Assembly (NCBI RefSeq): GCF_000721495.1
Contig: NZ_JOHY01000006.1
Coordinates: forward strand, 62,001 to 126,000
Length of the DNA: 64,000 nt
Direction: 5' to 3'
Origin: Streptomyces sp. NRRL F-5123
Lineage (GTDB): Bacteria; Actinomycetota; Actinomycetes; Streptomycetales; Streptomycetaceae
A model generated the notes under the pieces. The model searched no databases. It saw only the letters and a program-made list of their open reading frames with translations, and was not told the origin of the DNA. How positions within the stretch are numbered: position 1 is the first letter of the stretch; every line of letters starts with the position of its first letter. Below are positions 32,642 through 42,709 of this stretch, piece by piece. Both the position numbers and the translations under genes were made by a program.

Positions 32642-35257
32642 ATGAGTTCGACGCCGCCCGGCCCCAGCGCGACGCCGCCCACCCCCAGCGCGCCGCCCAC
32701 CGCGAGCGCCATGCGCCGCGCCCTGCACCGCGCGGAGCAGGGGGTCGCCCTCGACGCGGGGGAGGCCGCCGTGCTGCTCCAGGCGCGCGGCGCGGACCTG
32801 GAGCGGCTGTCGGCGACGGCCGCCCGCATCCGGGACGCCGGCCTTGAGGAGGCGGGCCGGCCCGGCGTCGTCACGTACTCCCGCAAGGTCTTCATACCGC
32901 TCACACGGCTGTGCCGGGACACCTGCCACTACTGCACCTTCGTCACCGTGCCCGGCAAACTGCGGCGCGAGGGCCACGGTATGTACCTCTCGCCGGACGA
33001 GGTCCTGGACATCGCCCGCCGCGGCGCCGAAATGGGCTGCAAGGAAGCGCTGTTCACGCTCGGCGACCGCCCCGAGGACCGCTGGCCCGAGGCCCGCGAG
33101 TGGCTGGACGCGCACGGCTACGACGACACGCTCGCGTACGTCCGTGCCATGGCGATCCGGGTACTGGAGGAAACCGGCCTGCTGCCGCACCTCAACCCCG
33201 GGGTGCTGAGCTGGACCGACCTGCAGCGGCTCAAGCCCGTCGCGCCCTCCATGGGCATGATGCTGGAGACGACCGCGACCCGGCTGTGGTCCGAGCGCGG
33301 CGGCCCGCACTTCGGCTCGCCCGACAAGGAGCCGGCCGTGCGGCTGCGCGTCCTGGAGGACGCCGGGCGCTCCAACGTGCCCTTCACCACCGGCATCCTC
33401 ATCGGCATCGGCGAGACGTACGAGGAGCGCGCCGACTCGCTGTTCGCGATCCGCCGCACCGCCCGCCGCTACCACGGCGTGCAGGAGGTCATCGTCCAGA
33501 ACTTCCGCGCCAAGCCGGACACGGCGATGCGCGGCATGCCGGACGCCGAGCTGGAGGAGCTGGCCGCGGCCATCGCGGTGGCCCGCGTCGTGCTGGGCCC
33601 CGCCGCCCGCATCCAGGCGCCGCCGAACCTGGTCGACGGCGAGTACGCCCGCTTCATCGCTGCCGGCATCGACGACTGGGGCGGCGTCTCCCCGCTGACC
33701 CCCGACCACGTCAACCCCGAGCGCCCCTGGCCGCACATCGACGACCTCGCCGCCCGCACCCGGGAGGCGGGCTTCGAGCTGCGCGAACGCCTCACCATCT
33801 ACCCGGAGTTCGTCCGCCGCGGCGAACCCTGGCTCGACCCGCGGCTGCTCCCGCACGTCACCGCGCTCGCCGACCCGCGGACGGGCCTGGCCCGCGAGGA
33901 CGCCCCCGTCGAGGGCCGCCCCTGGCAGGAGCCGGACGACGCCTTCCCCGCCGCCGGCGGCCGTACCGACCTGCACCGCACGATCGACACCGAGGGCCGC
34001 ACGAGCGACCGCCGCGACGACTTCGACGAGGTCTACGGCGACTGGGCCGAGGTGCGCGAGCAGGCCGCCCCCGGCCTCGTCCCCGACCGTGTCGACGCCG
34101 ACGTGCGCGCCGCGCTGTCCACCGCCGCCGACGACCCGACGCGGCTCACCGACGCCCAGGCACTCGCCCTGCTGCACGCCGAGGGCCCGGCCCTGGACGC
34201 GCTGTGCCGCATCGCCGACGACCTGCGCCGCGACACCGTCGGCGACGACGTCACGTACGTCGTCACGCGCAACATCAACTTCACCAACGTCTGCTACACC
34301 GGCTGCCGCTTCTGCGCCTTCGCGCAGCGCCGCACCGACGCCGACGCGTACACCCTGTCCCTGGACCAGGTCGCCGACCGGGTCGAGCAGGCGTGGCAGG
34401 TCGGCGCGACCGAGGTGTGCATGCAGGGCGGCATCCACCCGGATCTGCCCGGCACCGCCTACTTCGACATCGCGCGCGCCGTGAAGGCCCGCGTGCCCGG
34501 CATCCATCTGCACGCCTTCTCGCCGATGGAGGTCGTCAACGGCGCGACGCGCACGGGCATGCCGATCCGCGAGTGGCTGGCCGCCGCGAAGGAGGCGGGC
34601 CTGGACTCCATCCCCGGCACCGCCGCCGAGATCCTCGACGACGAGGTCCGCTGGGTCCTCACCAAGGGCAAGCTGCCGACCGCGACCTGGGTCGAGGTCG
34701 TCAGCACCGCCCACGAGCTGGGCATCCGCTCCTCCTCCACAATGATGTACGGGCACGTGGACCAGCCCCACCACTGGCTCGGCCATCTGCGGCTGCTCGC
34801 CGAGATCCAGCAGCGCACGGGCGGCTTCACCGAGTTCGTGACGCTGCCCTTCATCCACACCAACGCGCCCGTCTACCTGGCAGGCATCGCCCGCCCCGGG
34901 CCCACCGCCCGCGACAACCGGGCCGTCACCGCGACGGCCCGGCTGCTGCTGCACCCGCACATCACCAACATCCAGACCAGCTGGGTCAAGCTCGGGGCGG
35001 ACGGCGCGGCCGAGATGCTCCGTTCGGGCGCCAACGATCTCGGCGGCACGCTCATGGAGGAGACCATCTCCCGCATGGCGGGCTCCGGTTACGGCTCCTA
35101 CCGCTCCATCCGCGACCTGACCGCCATCGCCGCGGCGGCCGGGCGCCCCGCCCGGCAGCGCGGCACGCTGTACGGTGAAGTGCCCGCCGAGCGCATCGCG
35201 GCCGGAATCGCCTCCGACGGCCACCTGCCCGAACTGCTGCCCGTGCTGGGCGACTGA
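32642..35257 (+). CDS. fbiC: 7,8-didemethyl-8-hydroxy-5-deazariboflavin (FO) synthase FbiC
   Basis: 871 residues from ATG 32642, with a CGGGG sequence upstream. It fuses two radical-SAM enzymes. The CofG half (residues 70-400) binds its cluster through Cys91, Cys95 and Cys98 (CRDTCHYC); the CofH half (about 520-860) through Cys551, Cys555 and Cys558 (CYTGCRFC). Together they make FO, the chromophore of coenzyme F420, from a diaminouracil precursor and tyrosine. The fused form and size are normal for actinobacteria. It appears to be single-gene or to lead into the ATPase gene 88 bp downstream. F420 would serve reductases, possibly including the split-barrel protein at 27630. Confidence 0.95.
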   Translation: MSSTPPGPSATPPTPSAPPTASAMRRALHRAEQGVALDAGEAAVLLQARGADLERLSATAARIRDAGLEEAGRPGVVTYSRKVFIPLTRLCRDTCHYCTFVTVPGKLRREGHGMYLSPDEVLDIARRGAEMGCKEALFTLGDRPEDRWPEAREWLDAHGYDDTLAYVRAMAIRVLEETGLLPHLNPGVLSWTDLQRLKPVAPSMGMMLETTATRLWSERGGPHFGSPDKEPAVRLRVLEDAGRSNVPFTTGILIGIGETYEERADSLFAIRRTARRYHGVQEVIVQNFRAKPDTAMRGMPDAELEELAAAIAVARVVLGPAARIQAPPNLVDGEYARFIAAGIDDWGGVSPLTPDHVNPERPWPHIDDLAARTREAGFELRERLTIYPEFVRRGEPWLDPRLLPHVTALADPRTGLAREDAPVEGRPWQEPDDAFPAAGGRTDLHRTIDTEGRTSDRRDDFDEVYGDWAEVREQAAPGLVPDRVDADVRAALSTAADDPTRLTDAQALALLHAEGPALDALCRIADDLRRDTVGDDVTYVVTRNINFTNVCYTGCRFCAFAQRRTDADAYTLSLDQVADRVEQAWQVGATEVCMQGGIHPDLPGTAYFDIARAVKARVPGIHLHAFSPMEVVNGATRTGMPIREWLAAAKEAGLDSIPGTAAEILDDEVRWVLTKGKLPTATWVEVVSTAHELGIRSSSTMMYGHVDQPHHWLGHLRLLAEIQQRTGGFTEFVTLPFIHTNAPVYLAGIARPGPTARDNRAVTATARLLLHPHITNIQTSWVKLGADGAAEMLRSGANDLGGTLMEETISRMAGSGYGSYRSIRDLTAIAAAAGRPARQRGTLYGEVPAERIAAGIASDGHLPELLPVLGD

Positions 35258-35345
35258 CGGCGGCGCGGCCCACCGGGCGCCGCCGACCGCGGACGACGCA
35301 GCCGCTTCCCGTGCCCGCGGGCACGGGCGCGGGAAGGAGCCGGGC

Positions 35346-37622
35346 ATGGCGGGCGCGGGCGAGGGCGAGCCGCTGTCGCTGCACGAACAGCTGGCGCGCC
35401 GCCGCCGCGGCGCCTTCGTCGGCCGGCATGCCGAGATGGCCGCCTTCACCGGCAACCTCGGCACCGACCCCGCCGACCCCGCGCACACCTTCCTCTTCCA
35501 CGTCCACGGCCCCGGCGGCGTCGGCAAGACCACGCTCCTGGACCGGTGGGAGCGCGCCGCCCGCGAGCGCGGGGCGCTGACCGCGACGGTCGACGAGGCG
35601 GCCATGACCGTGCCCGCCGCCATGGACGCCGTCTGCGCCCGGCTCGCCGCGCAGGGCCGCCCGCTCAAGGCCACCGGCAAACTGCTGGCCCTGCACCGGC
35701 AGTTGCGCCAGGAGGCCGAATCGGTGGCCGCGGGCGACGCGGGCCCCTCCGTCGCGGGCACCCTCGCGGCGCACGCCGGTCTCGCCGGGCTCGGCCTGCT
35801 GCCCGGCATGGGGGCCCTTGCCGGGGCGATGGACCCGGCCCAGGTCGCGCAGGGCGTCGACCGGTTGCGCGGCCTGCTCGGCGCCCGCTTCCGCGACGAG
35901 CGCGAGCTGCGGCTCGTCCTCGACCCGGTCGCCGTCCTGAGCCCGGTCTTCACCGCCGACCTCGCCGCCGCCGCGGCCCACGCGCCCTGGCTCACCCTCT
36001 TCTTCGACACCTACGAGCGGACCGGGCCGGTCCTGGACCGCTGGGTGCGCGACCTGTTCGTCGAGGGGCGGCACGGCGCGCTGCCCGCGACCGTCGTCGT
36101 CACGCTCGCCGGGCAGCGCGCTCCCGACCCGGCCGTGTGGGCCGACCACCTCGACCTCGTCGCCGAACTGCCGCTCGCGCCCTTCACGGAGGACGAGTCG
36201 CGGCAGCTGCTCGCCGCCCGGGGCGTCACGGACGAGGCCGTCGTCGCGGCCGTGCTGCGGCTCACCGACGGGCTGCCGGTGCTGGTCGGAGCCCTCGCCG
36301 CGAGCCGCCCCGGCCACCCGGACGCCGTCGGCGACCCCGCCGACACCGCCGTCGAGCGCTTCCTGGCCTGGGAGCCCGACCCGGACGGCCGCGCCGCGGT
36401 GCTGGCCGCCGCACTGCCGCTGGAGCTGGACGAGGACGTCTTCCGCACGGCCGTCGCCGCCGACGCGCCGCAGGCCGCCGGCCGCTACGACTGGCTGCGC
36501 GGGCTGCCGTTCGTCACCGAGCACGGCGGCCGCGCCCGCTACCACGACGTCGTGCGCGCCCAGATGCTCCGGCTGCGCCGCACCCGCTCCCCGCAGCGCT
36601 GGCGCGAGCAGCACGAGCGGCTCGCCGCGGCCTACGGCGCCTGGCGCGCCCGCGAGGAGCGCGGCCGCGGCGTCGGCGAGCTGTGGGCCGACGAGGCCTG
36701 GCGCACCCAGCGGCTGCACGAGACCTACCACTGCCTGTGCGCCGACCCGCGTGCCGCGCTCCCCGACGCCCTCCTCGACCTCGCCCGTGCCTGCACCGCG
36801 GGCCCCGAGACCGCCCGCCGCTGGATCCGCGTGCTCACCGACGCCGCCGAGGACACCGCGGCCCCGGCCCTCGCCCGCTGGGCGGCCGCGCTCGGCGAGG
36901 TCTACGCGGAGGCGTACGGGCCCGGACCGGCGGGCGGCACGGACGCGGCAGCCGCCGGCGCGGGGCTCGCGGCGCGGGCGCTGACGGTGATCCTGGAGCG
37001 CGGCGGGCTGGACCGCGAGCGGCGCGCCGCCGTGCACGCCGTACGGGCCTGGGCCCGGCGGCAGGCGGGCCGGCCGCACGAGGCGCTCGCCGACTACGAC
37101 CGCGCCGAGGAGCTGGGCATGCGCGGGTTCCTGCTGCACGCCGGGCGCGGCGACACCCGCTGGACGGTGGGCGACCCGGCCGGGGCCGTCCCCGACTACG
37201 CCGCCGCCCTGGCCGCCGAGCCGGGCCACCCGCGCGCCCCCTACGTCCGCACCCAGCTCGGTGGCGCGCTCATGCGCACCGGCCGGGCGGCGGAGGCGCT
37301 CGCCGAGCTGGACGCGGCGGTCGAGGCCGACCCCGCCGGCACCCTCGCCCGCGAGTACCGGGCCACGGTCCTGCTGAACCTGCACCGCCCCGCGGACGCC
37401 CTCGCCGACGCCGAGGCGTGCCTGGCCGACGCGGCGGCGCCCGACATCGGCCACGTCATCCTGCGCGCGGTCGCGAACCTGGAGTTGGGCCACCGCGAGC
37501 TCGCCGCCGCCGACCTGGACGCCCTGCTCGCCGACCCCGCCGCAGTCCGCCAGTGGGCCGACGAGCTGGGCCCCTACGTCCCCGTCCCGCGCACGGTCGA
37601 TCCGGCCCCGCGCGAGCACTAG
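35346..37622 (+). CDS. STAND-type AAA ATPase with C-terminal TPR-like repeats
   Basis: 758 residues from ATG 35346 behind AAGGAG. An ATPase domain begins with GAFVGRHAEMAAF (orphan AAA motif) and Walker A HGPGGVGKTT near residues 55-64; LTLFFDTYE near 220 is a likely Walker B with acidic end; LPLAPFTEDESRQLL is typical of sensor/winged-helix parts of STAND proteins. From about 540 the sequence is helical and TPR-like (PHEALADYDRAEELGM, AEALAELDAAVEADPAGTL, ADALADAEACLAD). STAND proteins act as signal-triggered switches in regulation or defence. No effector domain (nuclease, protease, TIR) is visible, so the output is unknown. A similar gene follows fbiC in S. coelicolor as I recall. Confidence 0.8.
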   Translation: MAGAGEGEPLSLHEQLARRRRGAFVGRHAEMAAFTGNLGTDPADPAHTFLFHVHGPGGVGKTTLLDRWERAARERGALTATVDEAAMTVPAAMDAVCARLAAQGRPLKATGKLLALHRQLRQEAESVAAGDAGPSVAGTLAAHAGLAGLGLLPGMGALAGAMDPAQVAQGVDRLRGLLGARFRDERELRLVLDPVAVLSPVFTADLAAAAAHAPWLTLFFDTYERTGPVLDRWVRDLFVEGRHGALPATVVVTLAGQRAPDPAVWADHLDLVAELPLAPFTEDESRQLLAARGVTDEAVVAAVLRLTDGLPVLVGALAASRPGHPDAVGDPADTAVERFLAWEPDPDGRAAVLAAALPLELDEDVFRTAVAADAPQAAGRYDWLRGLPFVTEHGGRARYHDVVRAQMLRLRRTRSPQRWREQHERLAAAYGAWRAREERGRGVGELWADEAWRTQRLHETYHCLCADPRAALPDALLDLARACTAGPETARRWIRVLTDAAEDTAAPALARWAAALGEVYAEAYGPGPAGGTDAAAAGAGLAARALTVILERGGLDRERRAAVHAVRAWARRQAGRPHEALADYDRAEELGMRGFLLHAGRGDTRWTVGDPAGAVPDYAAALAAEPGHPRAPYVRTQLGGALMRTGRAAEALAELDAAVEADPAGTLAREYRATVLLNLHRPADALADAEACLADAAAPDIGHVILRAVANLELGHRELAAADLDALLADPAAVRQWADELGPYVPVPRTVDPAPREH

Positions 37623-37861
37623 GGGGTGTCAGGCGCCGCCAGGCGGACGCGATTCGTCAGACACGGCCCAGCCGCCCCGCGGCAGCCCGTACGCCCGCGT
37701 GCGCCGGAGCGTGCGCCCGGGAGATTTCCCGCCATCCCGCCGGAGCCACCCCTTCCAGGACAACCCTCACCTACCCCTCGCGCCCCTTCCGCTCCTGGGT
37801 ACGTCGGCTATCGTGCAGGGCCAGAACGGCAAGGATCGGGGGCAGACCGAAGGGGACCGCC

Positions 37862-38965
37862 TTGAACGCAGTCTGGGGACGCGCTCAGCAGCAGGACTTC
37901 CGCAGCCGCGTCCGCGGGTGCCTGCTCGGCGGGGCCATCGGCGACGCCCTGGGCGCGGGTATCGAGTTCGAGTCCCTGGAGGCGATCCAGGCCGCGCACG
38001 GCCCGGACGGCGTCGTGGACTACGTGCCCGCCTACGGGCGGCGCGGCGCGGTCACCGACGACACCCAGATGACGCTCTTCACCGTCGAGGGCCTGATACG
38101 CGCTCAGGTGCGCCGCGACACCGGCGCCTGGCACCCGCCCACCGACGTCCACCGCGCCTACCGCCGCTGGGCGGCCACGCAGAGCGAGTGGGGCCCCGAC
38201 GAGCGCCGCAAGGACGCGGGCTGGCTCGCCCGCGAGGAGTGGCTCTACGCGCGCAGGGCGCCCGGCAACGCGTGCCTGAGCGGCCTGTCCGACGAGGTGA
38301 TGGGCAGTCTGGAGGCCCCCAAGAACCCCGGCTCCAAGGGCTGCGGCACGGTCATGCGCTCGGCGCCCTTCGGTCTGCTCGTCGGGTGGGAGCCGCAGCT
38401 CGTCTTCCAGCTCGCGGTGGAATGCGCCGCGCAGACCCACGGCCACCCCACCGGACAGCTCGCCGCGGGCGCGTTCGCCGTCATCGTCCACGGCCTCGCA
38501 CGCGGCGAGGCGCTCGACGGCTCCGTCCAGCACGCCCTGGCGCTGCTCGGCGCCCGCCCCGGCCACCAGGAGACCACCGACGCCCTGCAGAGCGCGCTGG
38601 GCGCCGTGCGGCAGGGGATGCCCTCCCCGCAGCGCGTCGAGGCCCTCGGCGAGGGCTGGACGGCTGAGGAGGCGCTCGCGATCGGCGTCTACTGCGCGCT
38701 GGTCGCCGAGGACGTCCGGCACGGGCTGCTGCTCGCCGTCAACCACTCCGGCGACAGCGACTCCACGGGATCGGTCTGCGGCAATCTGCTCGGCGTCCAG
38801 CACGGCGAGACCGCGCTGCCGCCCGCGTGGATCGCCGAGCTGGAGGGCCGCGCGACGATCCTCCAGCTCGCGGACGACTTCGCGATGGAGATGACCCAGG
38901 CCCCCGCCCTCCACGGCCCCTCCGGCGCCAGCCCCGCATGGCTCGACCGCTACCCCGCGGCCTGA
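37862..38965 (+). CDS. ADP-ribosylglycohydrolase family protein
   Basis: 367 residues from TTG 37862, chosen because GAAGGGG precedes it at normal spacing and the conserved start RVRGCLLGGAIGDALG follows. The metal-binding motifs are present: GDALG, TDDTQMT, and near the C-terminus HSGDSDSTGSVCGNLLG. The family removes ADP-ribose from proteins (for example dinitrogenase reductase in nitrogen-fixers) or from nucleic acids, using two magnesium ions. In Streptomyces, the target is unknown. Length is in the usual range. It is followed by the convergent symporter gene 31 bp away. Confidence 0.88.
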   Translation: MNAVWGRAQQQDFRSRVRGCLLGGAIGDALGAGIEFESLEAIQAAHGPDGVVDYVPAYGRRGAVTDDTQMTLFTVEGLIRAQVRRDTGAWHPPTDVHRAYRRWAATQSEWGPDERRKDAGWLAREEWLYARRAPGNACLSGLSDEVMGSLEAPKNPGSKGCGTVMRSAPFGLLVGWEPQLVFQLAVECAAQTHGHPTGQLAAGAFAVIVHGLARGEALDGSVQHALALLGARPGHQETTDALQSALGAVRQGMPSPQRVEALGEGWTAEEALAIGVYCALVAEDVRHGLLLAVNHSGDSDSTGSVCGNLLGVQHGETALPPAWIAELEGRATILQLADDFAMEMTQAPALHGPSGASPAWLDRYPAA

Positions 38966-38996
38966 CCCGCCCGGTGGGCGTCCCGCCCGCGGCGTC

Positions 38997-40577
38997 CTAC
39001 TCCGCGGGAGCCGGCCGCAACGGGCCTTCCTCCGGGCCGGAACCGGAGCCGGCGGGCGGCGCGCCCTCCTCCACCCCGTCCAGGTCGGGGGAGTTGATCG
39101 TGGCGATCAGGGCGTTGCGCTCGTCCGTCTCCTCGGGCCTGATCCATCCCACGACGATGTACAGCACCAGCGACACCACGAGGGGCAGCGCGATCTGGTA
39201 CTCCAGGTTCACGCCCCCGGAGACCGCGTCGTTGATCGGGTAGTTGACGAGGTAGAAGGCCAGCAGACCGAGCGCCCAGCTGCTGAGCGCTGCCGTCGGG
39301 CCGGACTTCCGGAAGCGCGGCAGCAGCCCCAGCATGAACGGGATCGCGATCGGCCCCATGAGCCCGGCGACCCACTTGATCACGACCGTGATGATGTCCT
39401 TGAACGTCGGCGAGTTGACCTGCGTGGCGACGGCCATGCTGAGCCCGAGGAAGGCCAGGGTGGTGATGCGCGCCGCGATGAGCCCGATCCGCGCGGTCCA
39501 CTCGCGGGCCCGCTGCGAGAAGGCGGGCGCGATGTCCCGGGTGACGACCGCGGCGATGGCGTTCGCGTCGGACGAGCACATGGCCATGGTGTGCGAGAAG
39601 AAGCCGACGACGATGAGCCCGAGCAGCCCGTGCGGCAGCAGGTCCTGCGCCAGCAGCCCGTAGGAGTCGGAGCCGTCCGGCTTCTTGGCGTGCACCAGCA
39701 GCGGCGAGATCCACATCGGGAAGAACAGCACGACCGGCCACACGAACCACAGCGCCGCCGAGAGCGCGGCCCCGCGGGTGGCCTCGCGCGGCGACGACGT
39801 GGCCATGTACCGCTGCGCCTGGTTCCACATGCCGCCGTTGTACTCGAACGTCTTGATGAAGAGGTAGGAGATCAGGAAGACGGTGGTGTAGGGCCCGGCG
39901 GTGGGGTGGTTGTGGTGGTGCAGCGCAGGCTCGTCCCAGACGTTCCAGACGCTGCTGATCCCGCCCAGCCTGTGCAGCGCGGCGACGAGCATCGCGAGCC
40001 CTGCGACGAGCTGGATGACGAACTGGCCCAGCTCGGTGAGCGCGTCCGCCCACAGCCCGCCCACCGTGCAGTAGACCGCGGTGATGGCGCCGGTGATGAC
40101 GATGCCCTGGGTGATGGTCACACCGGTGAAGACGGACAGCAGGGTCGCGATGGCGGCCCACTTGGCGCCGACGTCCACGATCTTGAGCAGTACGCCGGAC
40201 CAGGCGAGCGCCTGCTGCGTCGTCAGGTTGTAGCGGTTCTTGAGGTATTCCAGCGGCGAGGAGACGTGCAGCCTGGCCCGTACCCGGTTCAGCCGGGGAG
40301 CGAACGTCCTCGCGCCTATTGCCACGCCGATGGCAATGGGCAGCGCCCAGGTGACGTAGGAGGTGATGCCGTACTGGTAGGAGATGCCCGCGTACCCGGT
40401 GAACATCACGGCGCTGTAGCCCGACATGTGGTGCGAGATGCCGGACAGCCACCACGGCATCCTGCCGCCGGCCGTGAAGTAGTCGCTGACGTCGCCGACG
40501 CGCTTGTGCGACCACACGCCGATCGCGACCATCACGCCGAAGTAGGCGATGAGCACGGTCCAGTCGAGACTGTTCAT
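38997..40577 (-). CDS. Sodium:solute symporter (SSS) family protein
   Basis: 526 residues from ATG 40577 (MNSLDWTVLIAYFGVMVAIG). About 13 hydrophobic helices can be traced, as expected for SSS carriers. GGRMPWWLSGISHHMSGYSAVMFTG matches the conserved second-helix region of sugar/acid SSS members, and MCSSDANAIAAVVTRDI carries the usual SSD/N in helix 8. The overall type resembles transporters for sugars or sialic/uronic acids. No metabolic genes for a particular substrate adjoin it. The final 40 residues are a charged, Gly/Pro-rich cytoplasmic tail. Confidence 0.85.
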   Translation of the reverse strand: MNSLDWTVLIAYFGVMVAIGVWSHKRVGDVSDYFTAGGRMPWWLSGISHHMSGYSAVMFTGYAGISYQYGITSYVTWALPIAIGVAIGARTFAPRLNRVRARLHVSSPLEYLKNRYNLTTQQALAWSGVLLKIVDVGAKWAAIATLLSVFTGVTITQGIVITGAITAVYCTVGGLWADALTELGQFVIQLVAGLAMLVAALHRLGGISSVWNVWDEPALHHHNHPTAGPYTTVFLISYLFIKTFEYNGGMWNQAQRYMATSSPREATRGAALSAALWFVWPVVLFFPMWISPLLVHAKKPDGSDSYGLLAQDLLPHGLLGLIVVGFFSHTMAMCSSDANAIAAVVTRDIAPAFSQRAREWTARIGLIAARITTLAFLGLSMAVATQVNSPTFKDIITVVIKWVAGLMGPIAIPFMLGLLPRFRKSGPTAALSSWALGLLAFYLVNYPINDAVSGGVNLEYQIALPLVVSLVLYIVVGWIRPEETDERNALIATINSPDLDGVEEGAPPAGSGSGPEEGPLRPAPAE

Positions 40578-40909
40578 AAGTCCCCTCCAGGGGGTCCGCC
40601 TTGTGAACGGTGGCGCACTTCGCTGGGACGCTCACCTGGGCGGGTCGCCCCCGCGCGGGAGTGGGGACTTCCGGGATTGAACCCTTGCTCCGGAGGGGTG
40701 GTCAAGGGATCTGACGTTCATGAGTCTGAATCCAGGTCAGCAAGTCGAACGATTTTACGTCCTCTTTACCTCCGAGGGCATTGTGATGCCCATGACCACC
40801 AACCCACCATGAGCGGGCACTTCGCTGGACGCGGGCAGGACCGAGCCGCCGTACGGGAGCGGGTCCCGTACGGCGCGGGAAGGGGGCCGGGCGCGCCTGA
40901 CGGGGAAGG
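40578..40909. promoter_or_regulatory. Region upstream of the symporter gene
   Basis: 332 bp with no credible gene. The symporter promoter lies here. AT-richer patches occur at about 40690-40800 (CGATTTTACGTCCTCTTTACC), which is unusual for this genome. The downstream part faces the end of the aminotransferase gene. Confidence 0.35.
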
Positions 40910-42106
40910 TCAGCCGAAGGCGGGCGCCAGCCGGCGCAGCCCCTCGGCGATCTCCCCGGGTGTGTGCGTGGTGAAGGACATCCGCAGCGTCGCCGGGTCG
41001 GGCGCGGCGGCGAAGAAGGGCGCGCCCGGCACATAGGCCACGTCGTACGTGATCGCCGTGCGCAGCCGCTCGGTCGCGTCGAAGCCCTCCGGCAGCCGCA
41101 CCCACACGAACATGCCGCCCTCGGGGCGGTTCCACTCGCTGCCCTCGGGCAGCGCCGTGGGGAGTCCGGCCAGCAGCGCGTCGCGCCGCTCCCGGTAGGC
41201 GCCGCGCACCCGGGCCAGATGCGCGTCCAGGTCGCGGTCGGCCAGGTAGCGGGCGGCGGCCGCCTGGTCGACGCCCGACGTGTGCAGGTCGGCCGCCTGC
41301 TTGGCGATGACGCAGGCGCGCCGCAGCGCCTCCGGGGCCCGCATCCAGCCCAGCCGCATGCCGGGCGCCATGACCTTGGAGAAGCTGCCCAGCAGTACCG
41401 TGCGGTCCGCCGCGGCCTCGTGCGCGGCGATCCACCGCCCGCGCTCGCCCTCGTAGCGCAGCTCGCCGTACGGGTCGTCCTCGGCGATCCACAGCCCGTG
41501 CCGTTCGGCGGTCTCCGCGACCGCGAGGCGGCGCCCGGCAGGCATGGTCCGTCCCGTCGGATTCTGGAAGTCCGGTATCAGGTAGAGCAGTTTCGGCCGC
41601 TCGCGCAGCACCAACTCCTCCAGCGCATCCGGCAGCACACCGTCCTCGTCGGTCGGCACCGGCACCACCCGGGCGCCCGCGAAGCCGAAGCACTGCAGGG
41701 CCGCGAGATACGTCGGGTTCTCCACCAGGACGACGTCGCCCGGCTCCAGCAGTGTCGTCGCCAGCAGCGCGAGCCCCTGCTGCGAGCCGGCGGTCACCAG
41801 CAGGTCGTCGGGCCCGGTCGGCAGGCCGCGTGCCGCCAGCCGCCCCGCAACGGCCGCCCGCAGGGCCGGATCGCCCTCCGTCGTGGCATATTGCAGGGCC
41901 GTACGCGGCCGCTCGGCCATCACCGCGTCGAAGGCCGAGCGCAGTCCCTCGGTGTCGAAGAGCTCGGGGGCGGGCAGGCCGCCGGCGAAGGAGATGACCT
42001 CGGGGCGGGCGGTGAGCGCCAGGATCTCGCGCACCGGCGAGGCGCCGACATCCCGTGCGCGCGCGGCCAGTGGGGGCAGGGGAGCGGGAGCGGCGGTCGT
42101 CGTCAT
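40910..42106 (-). CDS. PLP-dependent aminotransferase, class I/II
   Basis: 398 residues from ATG 42106. The PLP lysine lies in LLGSFSKVMAPGMRLGWM; other fold-type-I landmarks are SFAGGLPAPELF at the N-terminus, LLVTAGSQQGLALLATTL, ENPTYLAALQ, and LLYLIPDFQNPTGRTM with the Asn/Pro that contacts the cofactor. The pattern is that of 2-aminoadipate/branched- or aromatic-amino-acid aminotransferases related to MocR C-terminal domains but without the DNA-binding part. Substrate cannot be assigned. It lies upstream of the symporter gene in the same direction, 332 bp apart. Confidence 0.88.
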   Translation of the reverse strand: MTTTAAPAPLPPLAARARDVGASPVREILALTARPEVISFAGGLPAPELFDTEGLRSAFDAVMAERPRTALQYATTEGDPALRAAVAGRLAARGLPTGPDDLLVTAGSQQGLALLATTLLEPGDVVLVENPTYLAALQCFGFAGARVVPVPTDEDGVLPDALEELVLRERPKLLYLIPDFQNPTGRTMPAGRRLAVAETAERHGLWIAEDDPYGELRYEGERGRWIAAHEAAADRTVLLGSFSKVMAPGMRLGWMRAPEALRRACVIAKQAADLHTSGVDQAAAARYLADRDLDAHLARVRGAYRERRDALLAGLPTALPEGSEWNRPEGGMFVWVRLPEGFDATERLRTAITYDVAYVPGAPFFAAAPDPATLRMSFTTHTPGEIAEGLRRLAPAFG

Positions 42107-42262
42107 GGGCGGCAGCCTACAAACAGTCGGTGTAGTGCGCAGGTATTTTCCCGGATTCGCACGTCCGGTCCCGGAAACAGCAGCGAGCCCCCTCGGCCAG
42201 GACGGCGGCCGGTCGAGAGGGCTCTGTCGGTGGTGCTGTGGATCAGTGGTGCCGTGGAGGGC

Positions 42263-42472
42263 TCAGCGCAGGTCGAAAGCGCCGTGGTCCACGTCGGTGA
42301 CGAATTCGGACCACGCCTCGGGGGAGAAGGTGAGGACGGGGCCCTGCGGGTCCTTGGAGTCGCGGACCACGACGGCCGCGACCGCCGGGGACTTGACCTC
42401 CACGCAGGCACCGTTGCCGGTGGACCGCGAGGACTTCCGCCACTCGGGAGTGCTGCCCAGCTTGATTGCCAT
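42263..42472 (-). CDS. DUF397 protein, partner of an XRE regulator (Scr2-like)
   Basis: 69 residues from ATG 42472 with GGAG five bases upstream. The DUF397 core is complete: WRKSSRSTGNGACVEV, VVVRDSKDPQGPVLTFSPEAW, EFVTDVDHGAFDL. It lies 237 bp downstream of an XRE-family regulator on the same strand. In S. coelicolor an XRE/DUF397 pair at SCO4441/SCO4442 (Scr1/Scr2 in my memory) promotes antibiotic synthesis, and position next to the GPP34 and DD-carboxypeptidase genes fits. The small protein is thought to modulate the regulator by direct contact. Confidence 0.85.
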   Translation of the reverse strand: MAIKLGSTPEWRKSSRSTGNGACVEVKSPAVAAVVVRDSKDPQGPVLTFSPEAWSEFVTDVDHGAFDLR

Positions 42473-42709
42473 CTCTGCTCCGGTCTGTGCTGGTGACGGC
42501 GGCGGGGTGTGTTCCGCTCCACGGCGGGGCCGGGGAACGGAGGCGTACACCACTGCCTGACTGCGCTCGACGCTACTCGTCAACATCACCAGCCCCGAGG
42601 GGCCTTCACTCGACCAGGTGGTAAATGGCCTACAACCCTTGCCGGTTGTACGGCTTCATCTGTAAAGTGCGCGCTTTTACATCTCGCCCCGCCGTGTCAA
42701 GCCGCACCC

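Noticed and set aside
31994..36010. 1338-codon minus-strand frame across fbiC and the ATPase gene
   Set aside because: It lies opposite fbiC, which has complete catalytic motifs; high GC creates long antisense frames and this one has no recognisable fold.
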